Assembly (NCBI RefSeq): GCF_902141855.1
Contig: NZ_CABFVH010000015.1
Coordinates: forward strand, 49,276 to 113,275
Source: Methylobacterium dankookense
GTDB lineage: Bacteria > Pseudomonadota > Alphaproteobacteria > Rhizobiales > Beijerinckiaceae
Length of the DNA: 64,000 nucleotides
Direction: 5' to 3'
Shown: piece by piece, positions 22,401 to 30,549 of the stretch
How the letters are laid out: each line of letters starts with the position of its first letter
How positions within the stretch are numbered: the first letter of the stretch is position 1
Translations under genes and position numbers: made by a program
The notes under the pieces: model-generated
What the model saw: the letters and a program-made list of their open reading frames with translations, nothing else
Told to the model about the DNA's origin: nothing
Database searches by the model: none

Positions 22401-22659
22401 GATCCAGGGCACGGCCGCCGACATCATCCGCCGCGCCATGGCCCGGATGGAGGATGCGCTCGCCGCCGAGAAGCTGACTGCGCGCATGCTGCTGCAGGTG
22501 CACGACGAACTGGTCTTCGAGGCGCCGGAAGGCGAGATCGAGCGCACGCTGCCGGTGATCGCGGGCGTGATGGAGCAGGCGCCGAGCCCGGCCCTCAGCC
22601 TCAAGGTCCCCCTCGTGGTCGAGGCGCGCGCCGCCGCGAACTGGGAGGAGGCGCACTGA
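19489..22659 (+). CDS. polA: DNA polymerase I
   Basis: The 1056-residue three-domain enzyme fills gaps and removes RNA primers. N-terminal 5'-3' exonuclease (about 25-330) has the metal-site motifs VDGSSFIFRAYF and YEADDLIATYTR. The 3'-5' proofreading domain is intact, with D458-T-E460 and a later AEDADV. The polymerase domain has D829-Y-S-Q-V-E-L-R (motif A) and H1005-D1006-E1007 (motif C). A ~120-residue Pro/Ala/Gly-rich linker (about 340-430) makes it longer than E. coli Pol I (928). ATG 19489 has GAAGG upstream; an in-frame ATG at 19447 is an alternative. Confidence 0.97.
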   Translation: MSAQTETQPTEDAKGSGKPVGPGDQVILVDGSSFIFRAYFQSINQDQKYNSRPSDGLPTGAVRLFCTKIAQFLQDGAAGTMPTHLGIVFDKSEGSFRKEMFPDYKGHRPDAPDDLKRQMPLMRDAVRAFGLHAVELERYEADDLIATYTRQAEERGAGVIIVSSDKDLMQLVGPLVRFYDFESGAKGKPGYRPERNLDVEAIVAKWEGLQPAQIGDALALIGDTSDNVPGVPGIGLKTAAALIKEYGSLEQLLERAGEIKQPKRRETLLANIDQAKLSRKLVALMEDVSVPVPLDELRVPKPDPERLVGFLKAMEFNTLTRRIAQMLHVDPEAVKPDPRLLPGARPHGYANAQGGSDALPFFGDAVPPDPETAAAGSERPPGDAPPGGEVDPFAEFALPEAAPKPRTAPEPTPGGLVAARAAESVKPFDTAAYDTVLSLEQLDAWIAEAEEAGVVAVDTETDALDANRAGLVGVSLAVAAGRACYIPLAHVRAAKPERNEGDLFGEGAAPSDAVEPVPGQIPMREALARLKPLLENPGVLKVGQNLKYDWVVLARYGIEVAPFDDTMLISYVLDAGKGGHGMDELARRHLGHQPITFSDVTGTGRAKITFERVALDKATAYAAEDADVTLRLWRMMKPRLVAERRVAVYETLERPLVPVIARMERAGIRVDRDMLSRLSGDFSQILARLEAEIQEDAGETFSVSSPKQIGDILFGKMGLPGAKKTPSGQWATPATLLEELAQAGHELPRKILEWRQLSKLKSTYTDALQQHADRESARVHTSFSLAATTTGRLSSSEPNLQNIPIRTEEGRRIRRAFVAAAGNRLISADYSQVELRILAHIADVPQLRQAFEEGIDIHAATASAMFGVPLSAMTPDLRRRAKTINFGIIYGISAFGLADRLGIGQPEASAFIKQYFERFPGIRAYIDDTKKLCRDKGYVTTLFGRVCHYPQIRSNNPQERASVERQAINAPIQGTAADIIRRAMARMEDALAAEKLTARMLLQVHDELVFEAPEGEIERTLPVIAGVMEQAPSPALSLKVPLVVEARAAANWEEAH

Positions 22660-22675
22660 GCGCCGCCGCCATGAG

Positions 22676-22793
22676 AGTCCGGGTTTCGAAAGGGGTCACC
22701 CCTTTCGCGGGTCCAGGGCGGAGCCTTGGGGCTTCTGATCAGGGCTCCGCCCCGGCACCCCACCAAAGGGACTCGTCCCTTTGGGATCCCCGT
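22676..22793. repeat. Interspersed palindromic element, copy A
   Basis: The region between polA and the next gene holds three consecutive hairpins: CGAAAGGGGT/ACCCCTTTCG, GGCGGAGCC/GGCTCCGCC, and CCAAAGGGA/TCCCTTTGG. The opening TCCGGGTTTCGAAAGGGG resembles copy B (30460-30540) and, less closely, copy C (40509-40553). The element fills the gap almost completely and may act as a transcription terminator or RNA-stability element. Confidence 0.65.
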
Positions 22794-22810
22794 TACTGAG
22801 GACAGCGCGC

Positions 22811-23884
22811 GTGAACCGACCCTTGCGCCTGCTGTTCTACACGCACGCCACCACCGGCGGGGGCGCGGAGCGCGTCTGGGCCTCGCTCGCGGCCAAGCTC
22901 GCCGCACGCGGCCACGCCGTCACCTTCGCCTACGATCACGAGGAGAACGCGGCGCCGATCCCGGGCGTCACGCTGCTGCGCCTCGGCCGCGGCCATGCTC
23001 GCGCGGTGCTCGGGCTGCGCCGCCACCTCGCCGCGGAGCGCCCCGACGTCTCGATCTCGGCGCTCGGCGTCTCGAACCTGAAGCACGTCCTGGCGGCCCT
23101 GGCCGCGGGACGGCGGCGGAACGCCCTGATCTCCTACCACGGCCATCCGCAGAGCGAGCCGGAGCGCCTCAGCCGTCTCGGCAATAAGGCGACGCCGCTG
23201 CTCTCGCGGCTCACCGCGCGCTCGGTCTTCGTCTCCGAGGGCCTGCGCGACCATTATGTCCGCGCGCTCGGGGCGGCACGCACCCACTGCATCTACAACC
23301 CCGTCGAGATCGAGGCCGCCGTTCCGGCGCGGGACGCGGCAGACCTCGCCGCGCGCGGGCCGGTGGTCCTCGCGGTGGGGCGCCTCGTGCCGGCCAAGGA
23401 CTTCACGACGCTGGTCCGCGCCTTCGCGCGCCTTCGCGCCGATGCCCGGCTCGTCATCGTCGGCGAGGGGCCGGAGCGCGGCGCGATCGAGGCCGAGATC
23501 ACCCGGCTCGGCCTTGGAGATCGCGCCCGGCTCGCCGGCCATGTGGAGCAGCCCTGGCGCTTCTACCGGGAAGCCGCCTGCTCCGTCTCGTCCTCGCGGG
23601 CCGAGGCGTTCGGGAACGTCGTGGTCGAGGCCCTGGCCCATGGCTTGCCGGTGGTGGCCACCGCCTGCGACGGCCCCGCCGAGATTCTGGCCAATGGGCT
23701 CCACGGGCGCATCGTCCCGGTGGGGGACGAGGCGGCGATGGCGGAGGCGATCGCCGCAGCGCTCGCCGATCCCGGCCCCCCGGGTCCTCGCACCGAGCGC
23801 GCCCGGGCCTTCGCGGCCGAGGTCGCGGTCGACCGCTACGAGGCCCTGTTCCGGGAGGTGGCCGCCGCGAATGGCGGTCGATGA
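22811..23884 (+). CDS. Glycosyltransferase family 4 (GT-B) protein
   Basis: The 357-residue cytosolic enzyme starts at GTG 22811 and opens with the GT-B N-terminal strand LRLLFYTHATTGGGAERVW, where the GGAER segment is typical of GT4 enzymes. The C-terminal domain contains VLAVGRLVPAKDFTTLV and SRAEAFGNVVVEALAHGLPV, with the E-x7-E signature that contacts the sugar nucleotide. It would transfer a sugar from a nucleotide donor to a growing glycan. A TTG 30 nt upstream is a weaker start inside repeat A. It is the leftmost gene of the exopolysaccharide locus. Confidence 0.88.
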   Translation: MNRPLRLLFYTHATTGGGAERVWASLAAKLAARGHAVTFAYDHEENAAPIPGVTLLRLGRGHARAVLGLRRHLAAERPDVSISALGVSNLKHVLAALAAGRRRNALISYHGHPQSEPERLSRLGNKATPLLSRLTARSVFVSEGLRDHYVRALGAARTHCIYNPVEIEAAVPARDAADLAARGPVVLAVGRLVPAKDFTTLVRAFARLRADARLVIVGEGPERGAIEAEITRLGLGDRARLAGHVEQPWRFYREAACSVSSSRAEAFGNVVVEALAHGLPVVATACDGPAEILANGLHGRIVPVGDEAAMAEAIAAALADPGPPGPRTERARAFAAEVAVDRYEALFREVAAANGGR

Positions 23885-23961
23885 ACGAGGGGCTGGACGC
23901 CGGATCCCTTGATCTCGTCCCGGCGGAGACGCACGCCGGTATCGGCCGAGCGCGACGCGCT

Positions 23962-23983
23962 CCCTCTCCCGAACGGGAGAGGG
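23962..23983. terminator. Perfect inverted repeat between convergent genes
   Basis: The arms CCCTCTCCCG and CGGGAGAGGG form a 10-bp perfect stem with a tiny loop, between two convergent glycosyltransferase genes. There is no U-tract, so it may be a bidirectional terminator or a REP-like element. Confidence 0.5.
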
Positions 23984-24030
23984 GACCCGCGCCTGAGCCG
24001 GACGCCGTTCAGTCTTGAAGCCAAGTTCGC

Positions 24031-25248
24031 TCAGGCGGTCACGACCTGCGGCACGCCGGCCCGGCCGCCCTGGAGGGCGCGGTGGCGGGCGAAGAGGCGG
24101 CTCATCTGGTTGGTGATGGCGTAGGGCTCGACCATCGCGGCGACGCGCGCCGGATCGATGCGGCCGGTCTTGATGCCCTCCCAGATCTCCATGAAGCCCG
24201 CGGCGAGCGCCTGGGCGGAGGCTTCGGGCCGCTCCTGCCGCTCCACCAGGGCGCCGCTCACGCCCCGCACCACCAGCGGGTCGTATTGCGGCAGGCGGAT
24301 CGCGCCGAAGGGGCGGCCGGCGGCGAGCCCTTCGAGCAGGTAGCAGGGCATGCCCTCGAAGAAGGAGGTGAGGATGCCGGCATGGCAGCGGGCCATGATC
24401 CGGGCGACGCCCTCCGCATCCTGGAAGCCGTGCCGCACGGTCACGTCGCGGATCGGGGCGAACTCGGCGTAGCGCTCCGGATCGGTCGCGCCGATGTAGT
24501 TCAGCTCGACCCGGCCCAGGACGCGCCGGAGCTCCGCCACCGTGCGGAACAGGAGGGGCGGGTCCTTGAACTCGTCCAGGCGGCCCGCGAACACGATCCG
24601 CAGGGTGTCGTCGGCGCAGTCGAAGGGCGTCGGCCGGAACAGCCCGGTATCGACCGAGACGCTGAGCAGCTCCGCCTTCGGATAGGCGTGCGGGAACTCG
24701 GCCTTGAGCCGCTCCACGATCGCCGGGTTCACGCAGTAGATGCCGCGGGCGAGCCGCAGGGCCAGGCGCTCGCCGGAGCTGTGGATGTACCAGTAGGTCT
24801 TGATGAGGGAATCCATCCGGTCCTTCTTCGAGCCCTCGCCGTGGATCATCTGGATCGCGGGCAGGCCGAGCAGCCGCGCGATCGGCGCGAACTCGAAGCG
24901 GTGGAGGTCGGCGGTGGCGGGGCCCGGCCCGAGCGCCCGGCGGATCGCGCCGAGATGGCGCAGCGCGCCGAGCACGTAGCGGAGCGTCGTCGACTGGGTG
25001 AGGCGCTTGGCGGCCCGGTTCACCGCCTCCGGCTCGATCCGGGCGACGGGCAGGAAGTCGAAGCTGCGCCCGCCGATGCTGAGGCGCTGCACCTTGCCGA
25101 TCTCGCAATCGCCGCGCTCGTCCGTGCCGACGAACAGGACCGAGAAGTCCTCCGGGTGGTGCCGCAGGATCTGGCGGATATGGGTCTCGATGCCGCCGAC
25201 CTTCGCGCCGCGCGGATCCATCGTGTACATCAGCAGGAGACGGTGCAT
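24031..25248 (-). CDS. Glycosyltransferase family 4 protein
   Basis: The 405-residue protein starts MHRLLLMYTMDPRGAKVGGI and contains GIETHIRQILRHH in the GT-B N-domain. The C-domain has LRIVFAGRLDEFKDPPLLF, followed by LTSFFEGMPCYLLEGLAAGR, where E-G-M-P-x4-E-G-L-A is the GT4 donor-binding motif. It lies 11 nt downstream of another GT4 gene on the same strand and belongs to the same operon. Likely role: adding one residue to the exopolysaccharide repeat unit. Donor sugar unknown. Confidence 0.87.
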   Translation of the reverse strand: MHRLLLMYTMDPRGAKVGGIETHIRQILRHHPEDFSVLFVGTDERGDCEIGKVQRLSIGGRSFDFLPVARIEPEAVNRAAKRLTQSTTLRYVLGALRHLGAIRRALGPGPATADLHRFEFAPIARLLGLPAIQMIHGEGSKKDRMDSLIKTYWYIHSSGERLALRLARGIYCVNPAIVERLKAEFPHAYPKAELLSVSVDTGLFRPTPFDCADDTLRIVFAGRLDEFKDPPLLFRTVAELRRVLGRVELNYIGATDPERYAEFAPIRDVTVRHGFQDAEGVARIMARCHAGILTSFFEGMPCYLLEGLAAGRPFGAIRLPQYDPLVVRGVSGALVERQERPEASAQALAAGFMEIWEGIKTGRIDPARVAAMVEPYAITNQMSRLFARHRALQGGRAGVPQVVTA

Positions 25249-25259
25249 CGCGCGCTCGC

Positions 25260-26390
25260 TCAACGGCCTTGAGGGGTCTCGACGGGAAGGCGCAAAGGCG
25301 CCGGACGGCCGCGCGCCGCGCGCTCGGCCAGTTCCGCCACGAGGGCGATCACGTGCCCGCGGTCGGATTCGGCGAGGCGGTCCCACCGGGCCAGGTTCTC
25401 GGCCGCGAGGCCGACCTGCTCGGCGCGCGCCGCCCGATCCTCCGCCCAGGCCCGGATGCGCCGGGCGCTCGCCGCCGCGTCGGAGGTGTCGATCAGGAGG
25501 CCCGAGGCGCCCAGCACCTCGCGGAAGACCCGGGCGTCCGGCGCGATCACGGTGAGGCCCGCGAACTGCGCCTCGAGGAGCGGCAGGCCGAGGCCTTCGT
25601 CGTGCGAGGTCGAGATCAGGGCGTCGGCCTGTGCGAGCAGCGCGCGCACCTGCTCGCGCTCCTGGTAGCCGTGCAGGACCACGCCGGGCGTCGCGCGCAG
25701 GCGCTCGGCATCGGGGCCCCAGCCGGCGCGGCCGATCACGTGGAGGCGTGCCTCGGGGAGGCCGGAGCCGCGCAGGGCCGTGAGGATGGCGGCGGCGGCG
25801 GCGAGATTCTTGCGCGGCTCCACGGTGCCGAGTGCCACGAGATCGAGCCGGCCCGGGACGGGCCCGGCCCCGGCGCGGGCCCCGGGGGCGAGGTCGAAGA
25901 CGTTGCGCACCCGCGGCCGGTAGAGCGCGATCTCGGCGTCCGGCCGGCAGAAGCGCTGCAGCTCGGCCCGGGTATGCTCCGAGTTGACGAGGAAGCGCGG
26001 CAGCGTCCGCACCGCCCGGCGGAAGGCCGGCACCATGTAGAGCTTGGCGCGCGGGTTGAGGTCATCGGCCCGCGTCAGCAGGAACAGGTCGTGGATGTAG
26101 GGCAGCACCCGCCAGCCCAGAGCCGTGAGCGGCAGCGAGGGCGGGAAGCCGGGGCAGAGCACCAGGGCGCGCCGGTCCATCAGCGCGGCCGCCGGCAGCC
26201 CGGCGATCTGCTTCAGCACCATGCCGTAGCGGTCGCGCGCGGTGACCGCCTCGACGGGGAGCGGCGCGAGGGCCTGCGGGGAGAACAGCTCCTGCGCGAT
26301 CCGCTCCAGCCCCGTGGTGCGGCGCCCGCAATGGGTCATGTCCACGAGGATGCGGCCGGCATGCGGTCTGGCGGGGTGGGCGGCTGTCAT
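25260..26390 (-). CDS. Glycosyltransferase family 4 protein
   Basis: The 376-residue protein opens with RILVDMTHCGRRTTGLERIA, where the TGLERIA stretch lies at the GT-B acceptor loop. It carries ALGTVEPRKNLAAAAAIL and the donor-site motif STSHDEGLGLPLLEAQFAGL. This is close to mannosyl/rhamnosyl-type GT4 enzymes of exopolysaccharide clusters. The ATG at 26390 is chosen over a longer frame that lacks conserved sequence. The Wzz-like gene lies 28 nt upstream, so the three minus-strand genes likely form one transcript. Confidence 0.87.
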   Translation of the reverse strand: MTAAHPARPHAGRILVDMTHCGRRTTGLERIAQELFSPQALAPLPVEAVTARDRYGMVLKQIAGLPAAALMDRRALVLCPGFPPSLPLTALGWRVLPYIHDLFLLTRADDLNPRAKLYMVPAFRRAVRTLPRFLVNSEHTRAELQRFCRPDAEIALYRPRVRNVFDLAPGARAGAGPVPGRLDLVALGTVEPRKNLAAAAAILTALRGSGLPEARLHVIGRAGWGPDAERLRATPGVVLHGYQEREQVRALLAQADALISTSHDEGLGLPLLEAQFAGLTVIAPDARVFREVLGASGLLIDTSDAAASARRIRAWAEDRAARAEQVGLAAENLARWDRLAESDRGHVIALVAELAERAARGRPAPLRLPVETPQGR

Positions 26391-26418
26391 CGGGTGTCCC
26401 CGGTGCTGTCGGAAGGGA

Positions 26419-27927
26419 TTAGAACGCGCGGTCGTGCGCCATGCGCGGCGCGCCCCAACTCTGGCCGGCATGGGCCTCGGCGCGGGCCGGGGTGTCGCGC
26501 AGGGCGGCCGGCCGGGACTTGCGGCGGAGCGCGGCCTGCTGCCGGAGATGGTTCAGGATGCCCGCGGCGAGGCCGGCGGCGAGGGCGCAGGCGAAGGCGA
26601 TCAGCATCACCGCCCGGGTGTTCGGGCTCGCGGGCTTGGACGCCGCGAGCGCGGGGGCGACGACGCGCGCCACCGGCGGATCGACGCTGTCCTGGGCGAT
26701 GTTGCTGCTGGCGCGCAGGAAGCGCTGGAAGACCGCCTGGCTCGCCTCGACCTCGCGCTCCAGCTCGCGCAGGCGCACGATCGCCTGGTTGGTCTTGGTG
26801 GCGTTGCGCTTCTGCTCCTCGATCTGGCGCTGGATCTGCGCCTCGTTGGCCTCCGTGCTCGCCAGATCGGCGCGCTGCGCCGTCGCGAGCCGGCGCAGCT
26901 CGGCCGTGATCGAGCCGCGCAGGCCGGCGAGCTGCTGGTTCACCTCCAGCAGTGCCGGATGGCGGGTGCCGAGCGTCGTGGCGAGGTTGTCGCGCTGGCG
27001 CTTCACCTCGGCATACTGGATCCGCAGCTGCTGGATCAGGGCCGAGCGCAGGGCCTCGCCGGTGGCGCCGGGATCGGCGCCCCCCTGCATGGCCTGCTCG
27101 ATCTGCTGCAGGCGCGAGCGGGCCTCGAAGGTCCTGAGCTGCGCGCGCGCCAGCTCGTTCGTGCCGGCCTCGAGCTGCTGCTCGTTCACCAGCCGGCCGT
27201 TGACGCTGAGAATCCGGTTCTCGACCTTGTAGGCCTCCACGCGCGCCTCCGCCTCGCGGATCTTCGAGTCGAGCTCGGCGAGGCGGCGGCGGATCCAGGT
27301 GCCCTCGGCGTTCGAGGCGCGGGCCTTGGCGTCGACCTGATCCTCGATGAAGGCTTCGGCGACGCCGTTGGCGAGGCGGGCGGCCGTCTGCGCGTCCCGC
27401 GACCAGACGTCGAGATCGACCACGAGGGTCTTGTCGGCCCGCTTGACCACGAGCTTGTCGGCGAGCACCGCCATGGCGGTCAGCCGCTTGCCGTCCTCGC
27501 TGGGCGGCTCGGCGCGGATCCCGAGCATGCCCTTCAGCCGCGACGTCAGGCCCGGCGGCGGCACGAATTCGGGGCTCTCGGCGAGGTGCTCCTTGTCGAC
27601 GACGCGGCGCAGCACGGCCGCGGTCGAGATCAGGCGGATCTGGCTGTCGATCACGCTGGTGTCGATGGTCTGGCGCAGGGACGGGTCGGCGCTGAGGCTG
27701 GTGCCGCCGCGCAGGTCGAGCAGCAGGGTGGCGGTGCTGCGGTAGAGCGGCGTGGTCATGGCCAGATAGAGGCCGCCGGCCGCGAGCATGATCGCCGAGA
27801 CGGCGAAGATGACGCGCGCCTGCCGCCGCAGGATCGCGGCGAGGTCTCCGAGCGTGACCGTCTCGACGTTGGACTCCGCGGAGCCCTGCGTCTCGGACGG
27901 GATCGCGGCGGGTCTGGCGAAACTCAC
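26419..27927 (-). CDS. Wzz/GumC-like polysaccharide chain-length determinant (no kinase domain)
   Basis: The 502-residue inner-membrane protein has a Wzz N-domain with TM1 (RVIFAVSAIMLAAGGLYLAM), a long periplasmic coiled-coil region (about 170-400, many E/Q/R heptads such as LRELEREVEASQAVFQRFL) and TM2 near the C-terminus (AVMLIAFACALAAGLAAGIL). The cytosolic tail is short, so a BY-kinase domain is absent. Family role: controlling polymer length and export with the Wzx/Wzy or Wza machinery. GTG 27927 with GGAG 8 nt upstream is the preferred start; an ATG at 27987 is in frame. It is first in the minus-strand glycosyltransferase operon. Confidence 0.87.
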   Translation of the reverse strand: MSFARPAAIPSETQGSAESNVETVTLGDLAAILRRQARVIFAVSAIMLAAGGLYLAMTTPLYRSTATLLLDLRGGTSLSADPSLRQTIDTSVIDSQIRLISTAAVLRRVVDKEHLAESPEFVPPPGLTSRLKGMLGIRAEPPSEDGKRLTAMAVLADKLVVKRADKTLVVDLDVWSRDAQTAARLANGVAEAFIEDQVDAKARASNAEGTWIRRRLAELDSKIREAEARVEAYKVENRILSVNGRLVNEQQLEAGTNELARAQLRTFEARSRLQQIEQAMQGGADPGATGEALRSALIQQLRIQYAEVKRQRDNLATTLGTRHPALLEVNQQLAGLRGSITAELRRLATAQRADLASTEANEAQIQRQIEEQKRNATKTNQAIVRLRELEREVEASQAVFQRFLRASSNIAQDSVDPPVARVVAPALAASKPASPNTRAVMLIAFACALAAGLAAGILNHLRQQAALRRKSRPAALRDTPARAEAHAGQSWGAPRMAHDRAF

Positions 27928-28317
27928 GTCGGGGTCTCCATTCCGGCACCGTTCCGTCCCGCACCGGGACGGAACGTTCGACTGCACCCGCTCCGTGGCA
28001 TCCCGCGTGCCGCGCAGCCGAGGCCGTCCACTCCTCGCAGCCCATGCTTAACAATTTGATTTAAGAATAGATCTCATTTCGCGCGGTTCTTGAAACGAGA
28101 TGCACTGAGACTTCCGCTATGGCTGTCTCGGGCTTCAGGTCAGGCACCGCTTTTGCCGGATCAGGAGCTGTCGAACAACTCCGCGCTGGTGCTCGTATCG
28201 GATCGAAACAGCCTGTGCCAGCAGGATACGCACCGTGTCCCACCTCCCGATCAGTCCTGAGATGCGCGCATCGTCCGTAGATGCCGGCAGTCGCCCCTGA
28301 ACCAGCCCGAGGATGCC
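27928..28317. promoter_or_regulatory. Divergent intergenic region of the exopolysaccharide locus
   Basis: About 390 nt without a gene. Positions 28045-28110 are AT-rich (ACAATTTGATTTAAGAATAG) against a GC-rich background, suggesting promoters for the Wzz-like operon and the divergent cupin gene. No clear operator palindrome was seen. Confidence 0.45.
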
Positions 28318-29268
28318 ATGACCGCGACCGAAGCCCCGATCTTCACCGCCTGGGACAAGCGCGATGCCCAGCTCTGGCAGACGCAGCCCGTCCGGCTCGC
28401 CCACCGCCTGCACGAGTCGCCGCTGTTCTCGCGCGCCGGCCTCGCCGCGCTGATCGAGCGCTACCCGGCCCAGCACTACAACCTCGTCCATATGGGCCCC
28501 GCCGGGCAGCGCCGGTTCTGGCGCGAGGGCGAGATCGGGAACCTCTCCGGCGCCGAGGTGCTGACGGCGATCGAGCAGGGCCGCATCTGGATCAACCTGC
28601 GCAACGTGGCCAAGATCGATCCGGCCTACCGCGACCTCCTGGAGCGGATCTTCGTCGAGCTGCAGCAGCGGATGCCTGGCTTCGAGACCTTCAACGAGGG
28701 CATCGGCATCCTGATCTCCTCGCCGAACGCGCAGGTCTACTACCACGCCGACCTGCCGGGGCAGGGGCTCTGGCAGATCGCGGGCCGCAAGCGTCTCTAC
28801 CTCTACCCGAACTCCAAGCCCTTCCTGGCGCCCGAGCACCTCGAGGGCATCGCGCTCTTCGGCCACGAGATGGATGTGCCCTACGAGCCCTGGTACGACG
28901 AGTACGCCAAGGTCGTGGAGCTGCAGCCGGGCGAGATGATGCACTGGCCGCTCAACGCGCCGCACCGGATCGAGAACCTCGACTGCCTCAACGTCTCGAT
29001 GACGATGGAGTACTGGACGGACGACATCCGGCGCCGGCACATCGTCAACGTGGCGAACGGCATCCTGCGCGAGGGCTTCGGCATCGCGCCGCGCAGCCGC
29101 GCCACCGAGGGGCCCGCCTTCCTCGCCAAGAAGGTGATGCAGAAGGCCCTGCGCAACCGCGACTGGAGCCCGAAGGACAAGCCGAAGCGCGGCCGTCCCC
29201 CGGTGGATTTCCGCCTCGATCCGGCCCGTCTCGGCCAGATCGTCGACCTGAAGCCCGCCGGCGCCTGA
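28318..29268 (+). CDS. Cupin/JmjC-like domain protein (putative Fe(II)-dependent oxygenase)
   Basis: The 316-residue protein has a cupin-like double-stranded beta-helix core. It contains YYHADLPGQGLWQIAGRKRL, giving an H-x-D pair, then MMHWPLNAPHRIEN with the distal His; these form a plausible H-x-D...H metal triad of the cupin_8/JmjC-like class. Such proteins may hydroxylate protein or small-molecule substrates. The location beside a GNAT and a flippase suggests a role in, or control of, surface polysaccharide synthesis. The C-terminus is basic (KDKPKRGRPPVDF), an AT-hook-like GRP. Exact reaction unknown. Confidence 0.75.
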   Translation: MTATEAPIFTAWDKRDAQLWQTQPVRLAHRLHESPLFSRAGLAALIERYPAQHYNLVHMGPAGQRRFWREGEIGNLSGAEVLTAIEQGRIWINLRNVAKIDPAYRDLLERIFVELQQRMPGFETFNEGIGILISSPNAQVYYHADLPGQGLWQIAGRKRLYLYPNSKPFLAPEHLEGIALFGHEMDVPYEPWYDEYAKVVELQPGEMMHWPLNAPHRIENLDCLNVSMTMEYWTDDIRRRHIVNVANGILREGFGIAPRSRATEGPAFLAKKVMQKALRNRDWSPKDKPKRGRPPVDFRLDPARLGQIVDLKPAGA

Positions 29269-29278
29269 GGCCGATCCG

Positions 29279-30445
29279 ATGTCGCTTCTCCTCGCCGCGT
29301 CCGAGGACGCCGCCGTCAGCCGCGCGGCCTCGATCGCCTACGACGTCTCGGTCGCCAACGACTGGGCCGAGGTCGAACGGGTCTGGACGCCCCTCGTCCG
29401 GGCGGGAGGGGCGGCGACGCCCTTCCAGAACCTGCCCTGGCTGGCGGCGTGGTACGCCTGCCTCGGCAGCCAGCCGGGCGTGCTGCCGCTGCTCGTGACG
29501 GTGCGGGAGCGGGGCAGCGGGCGGATCGCCGCCGCGCTCCCCTGGACCCTGAGCCGCGTCGGCGGCCTGCGGGTGATCGGCTTCGCCGACGACGGCATCA
29601 CCGACTACAACGCGGCCATCCTCGGGCCCGCGGCGCCGCAGGACGCGGCGGGCTGGCGCGCGCTCGCCCAGGCCGTCCGCGCGGCGCTCCCGCGCGCCGA
29701 CCTCCTGCGCCTGGAGAAGGTCGCCGGCCCGACCGCCCTCTGGCCGGGCGCGCAGGAATCGAACCTGTTCGGAAACCTGATCCGGATGGGCGATTCCTAC
29801 GAGACCTATCACCGCTCGAACGAGAAGACCTTCCGCAAGGAGCTGGAGCGGAGCTGGCGCGTGTTCCTGCGCCATCCCGGCGCGGAACTGCGCCATGTCA
29901 GGTCCCGGGCCGAGGCCGAGGCCCTGATGGAATCCCTCGAGAGCCTCCAGCGGGAGCGCATCGCCGAGCTCGGCCTGCCCTATATCCTCGACCGGCCCGA
30001 CATCGCGCGGCACTACCGCCGTCTGGTCGCCGAGGGGATCGAGTCGGGCACCACCGTTCTGACCGCCCTGATGGCGGGGGACGAGGTGGTGGCAGCCCTG
30101 TTCGGGCTGCGCGCGGGCGAGCACTACGCCATGGTACGCCTCGCCGTCACGGGCGAGGAGACATGGCGCAACACCTCGCCGGGGCGCCTCCTGATCGCGC
30201 AGACCATGGAGCATCTCCACGGCGAGGGCGCGCGGATCTTCGACTTCACGATCGGGGAATACGCCTACAAGCGGCGCTTCAACGTGGAGCGGGTGCCGCT
30301 CGCGACCGTGCTCGCGCCGCTCTCGGCGCGGGGCGCGCTGGTCTGCGCCCTCGACCGCGCGCGGCGCCTCGCCAAGCGCTCCGACCTGCTCGTGCGCCTG
30401 CGCCGCCGCCTGCGGCCCGCCCCGCAATCCGACGTGCCGCTCTGA
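29279..30445 (+). CDS. GNAT-family (FemAB/BioF2-like) N-acyltransferase
   Basis: The 388-residue protein has the paired GNAT layout of BioF2-like acyltransferases: YETYHRSNEKTFRKELERSW in the middle, then a C-terminal GNAT with VVAALFGLRAGEHYAMVRLA followed by a tail containing FDFTIGEYAYKRRF. That last motif is typical of this exopolysaccharide-associated subgroup. It follows the cupin gene by 10 nt and so is probably co-transcribed. It is convergent with a flippase gene across repeat B. Like the protein at 7078-8226, it likely acylates an amino sugar or lipid-linked sugar; substrate unknown. Confidence 0.82.
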   Translation: MSLLLAASEDAAVSRAASIAYDVSVANDWAEVERVWTPLVRAGGAATPFQNLPWLAAWYACLGSQPGVLPLLVTVRERGSGRIAAALPWTLSRVGGLRVIGFADDGITDYNAAILGPAAPQDAAGWRALAQAVRAALPRADLLRLEKVAGPTALWPGAQESNLFGNLIRMGDSYETYHRSNEKTFRKELERSWRVFLRHPGAELRHVRSRAEAEALMESLESLQRERIAELGLPYILDRPDIARHYRRLVAEGIESGTTVLTALMAGDEVVAALFGLRAGEHYAMVRLAVTGEETWRNTSPGRLLIAQTMEHLHGEGARIFDFTIGEYAYKRRFNVERVPLATVLAPLSARGALVCALDRARRLAKRSDLLVRLRRRLRPAPQSDVPL

Positions 30446-30459
30446 GGGCGGCATCCGAG

Positions 30460-30540
30460 GTCCGGGTCTCGAAGGGGATCATCCCCTTCGCAAGGCCCGG
30501 GTCGGAGCCCCGGGATCCGTCGGGGCTCCGGCCCCGATGC
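30460..30540. repeat. Interspersed palindromic element, copy B
   Basis: Hairpin CGAAGGGGAT/ATCCCCTTCG is followed by GGAGCCCCG/CGGGGCTCC, in the same order and spacing as copy A at 22676. The opening TCCGGGTCTCGAAGGGG is nearly identical to copy A. It sits between convergent genes, where it could terminate both transcripts. Confidence 0.65.
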
Positions 30541-30549
30541 CCTGCCGGA

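Noticed and set aside
19453..22656. 1067-codon minus-strand open frame opposite polA
   Set aside because: The sequence is His/Arg/Ala-rich without motifs; it mirrors polA codon bias.
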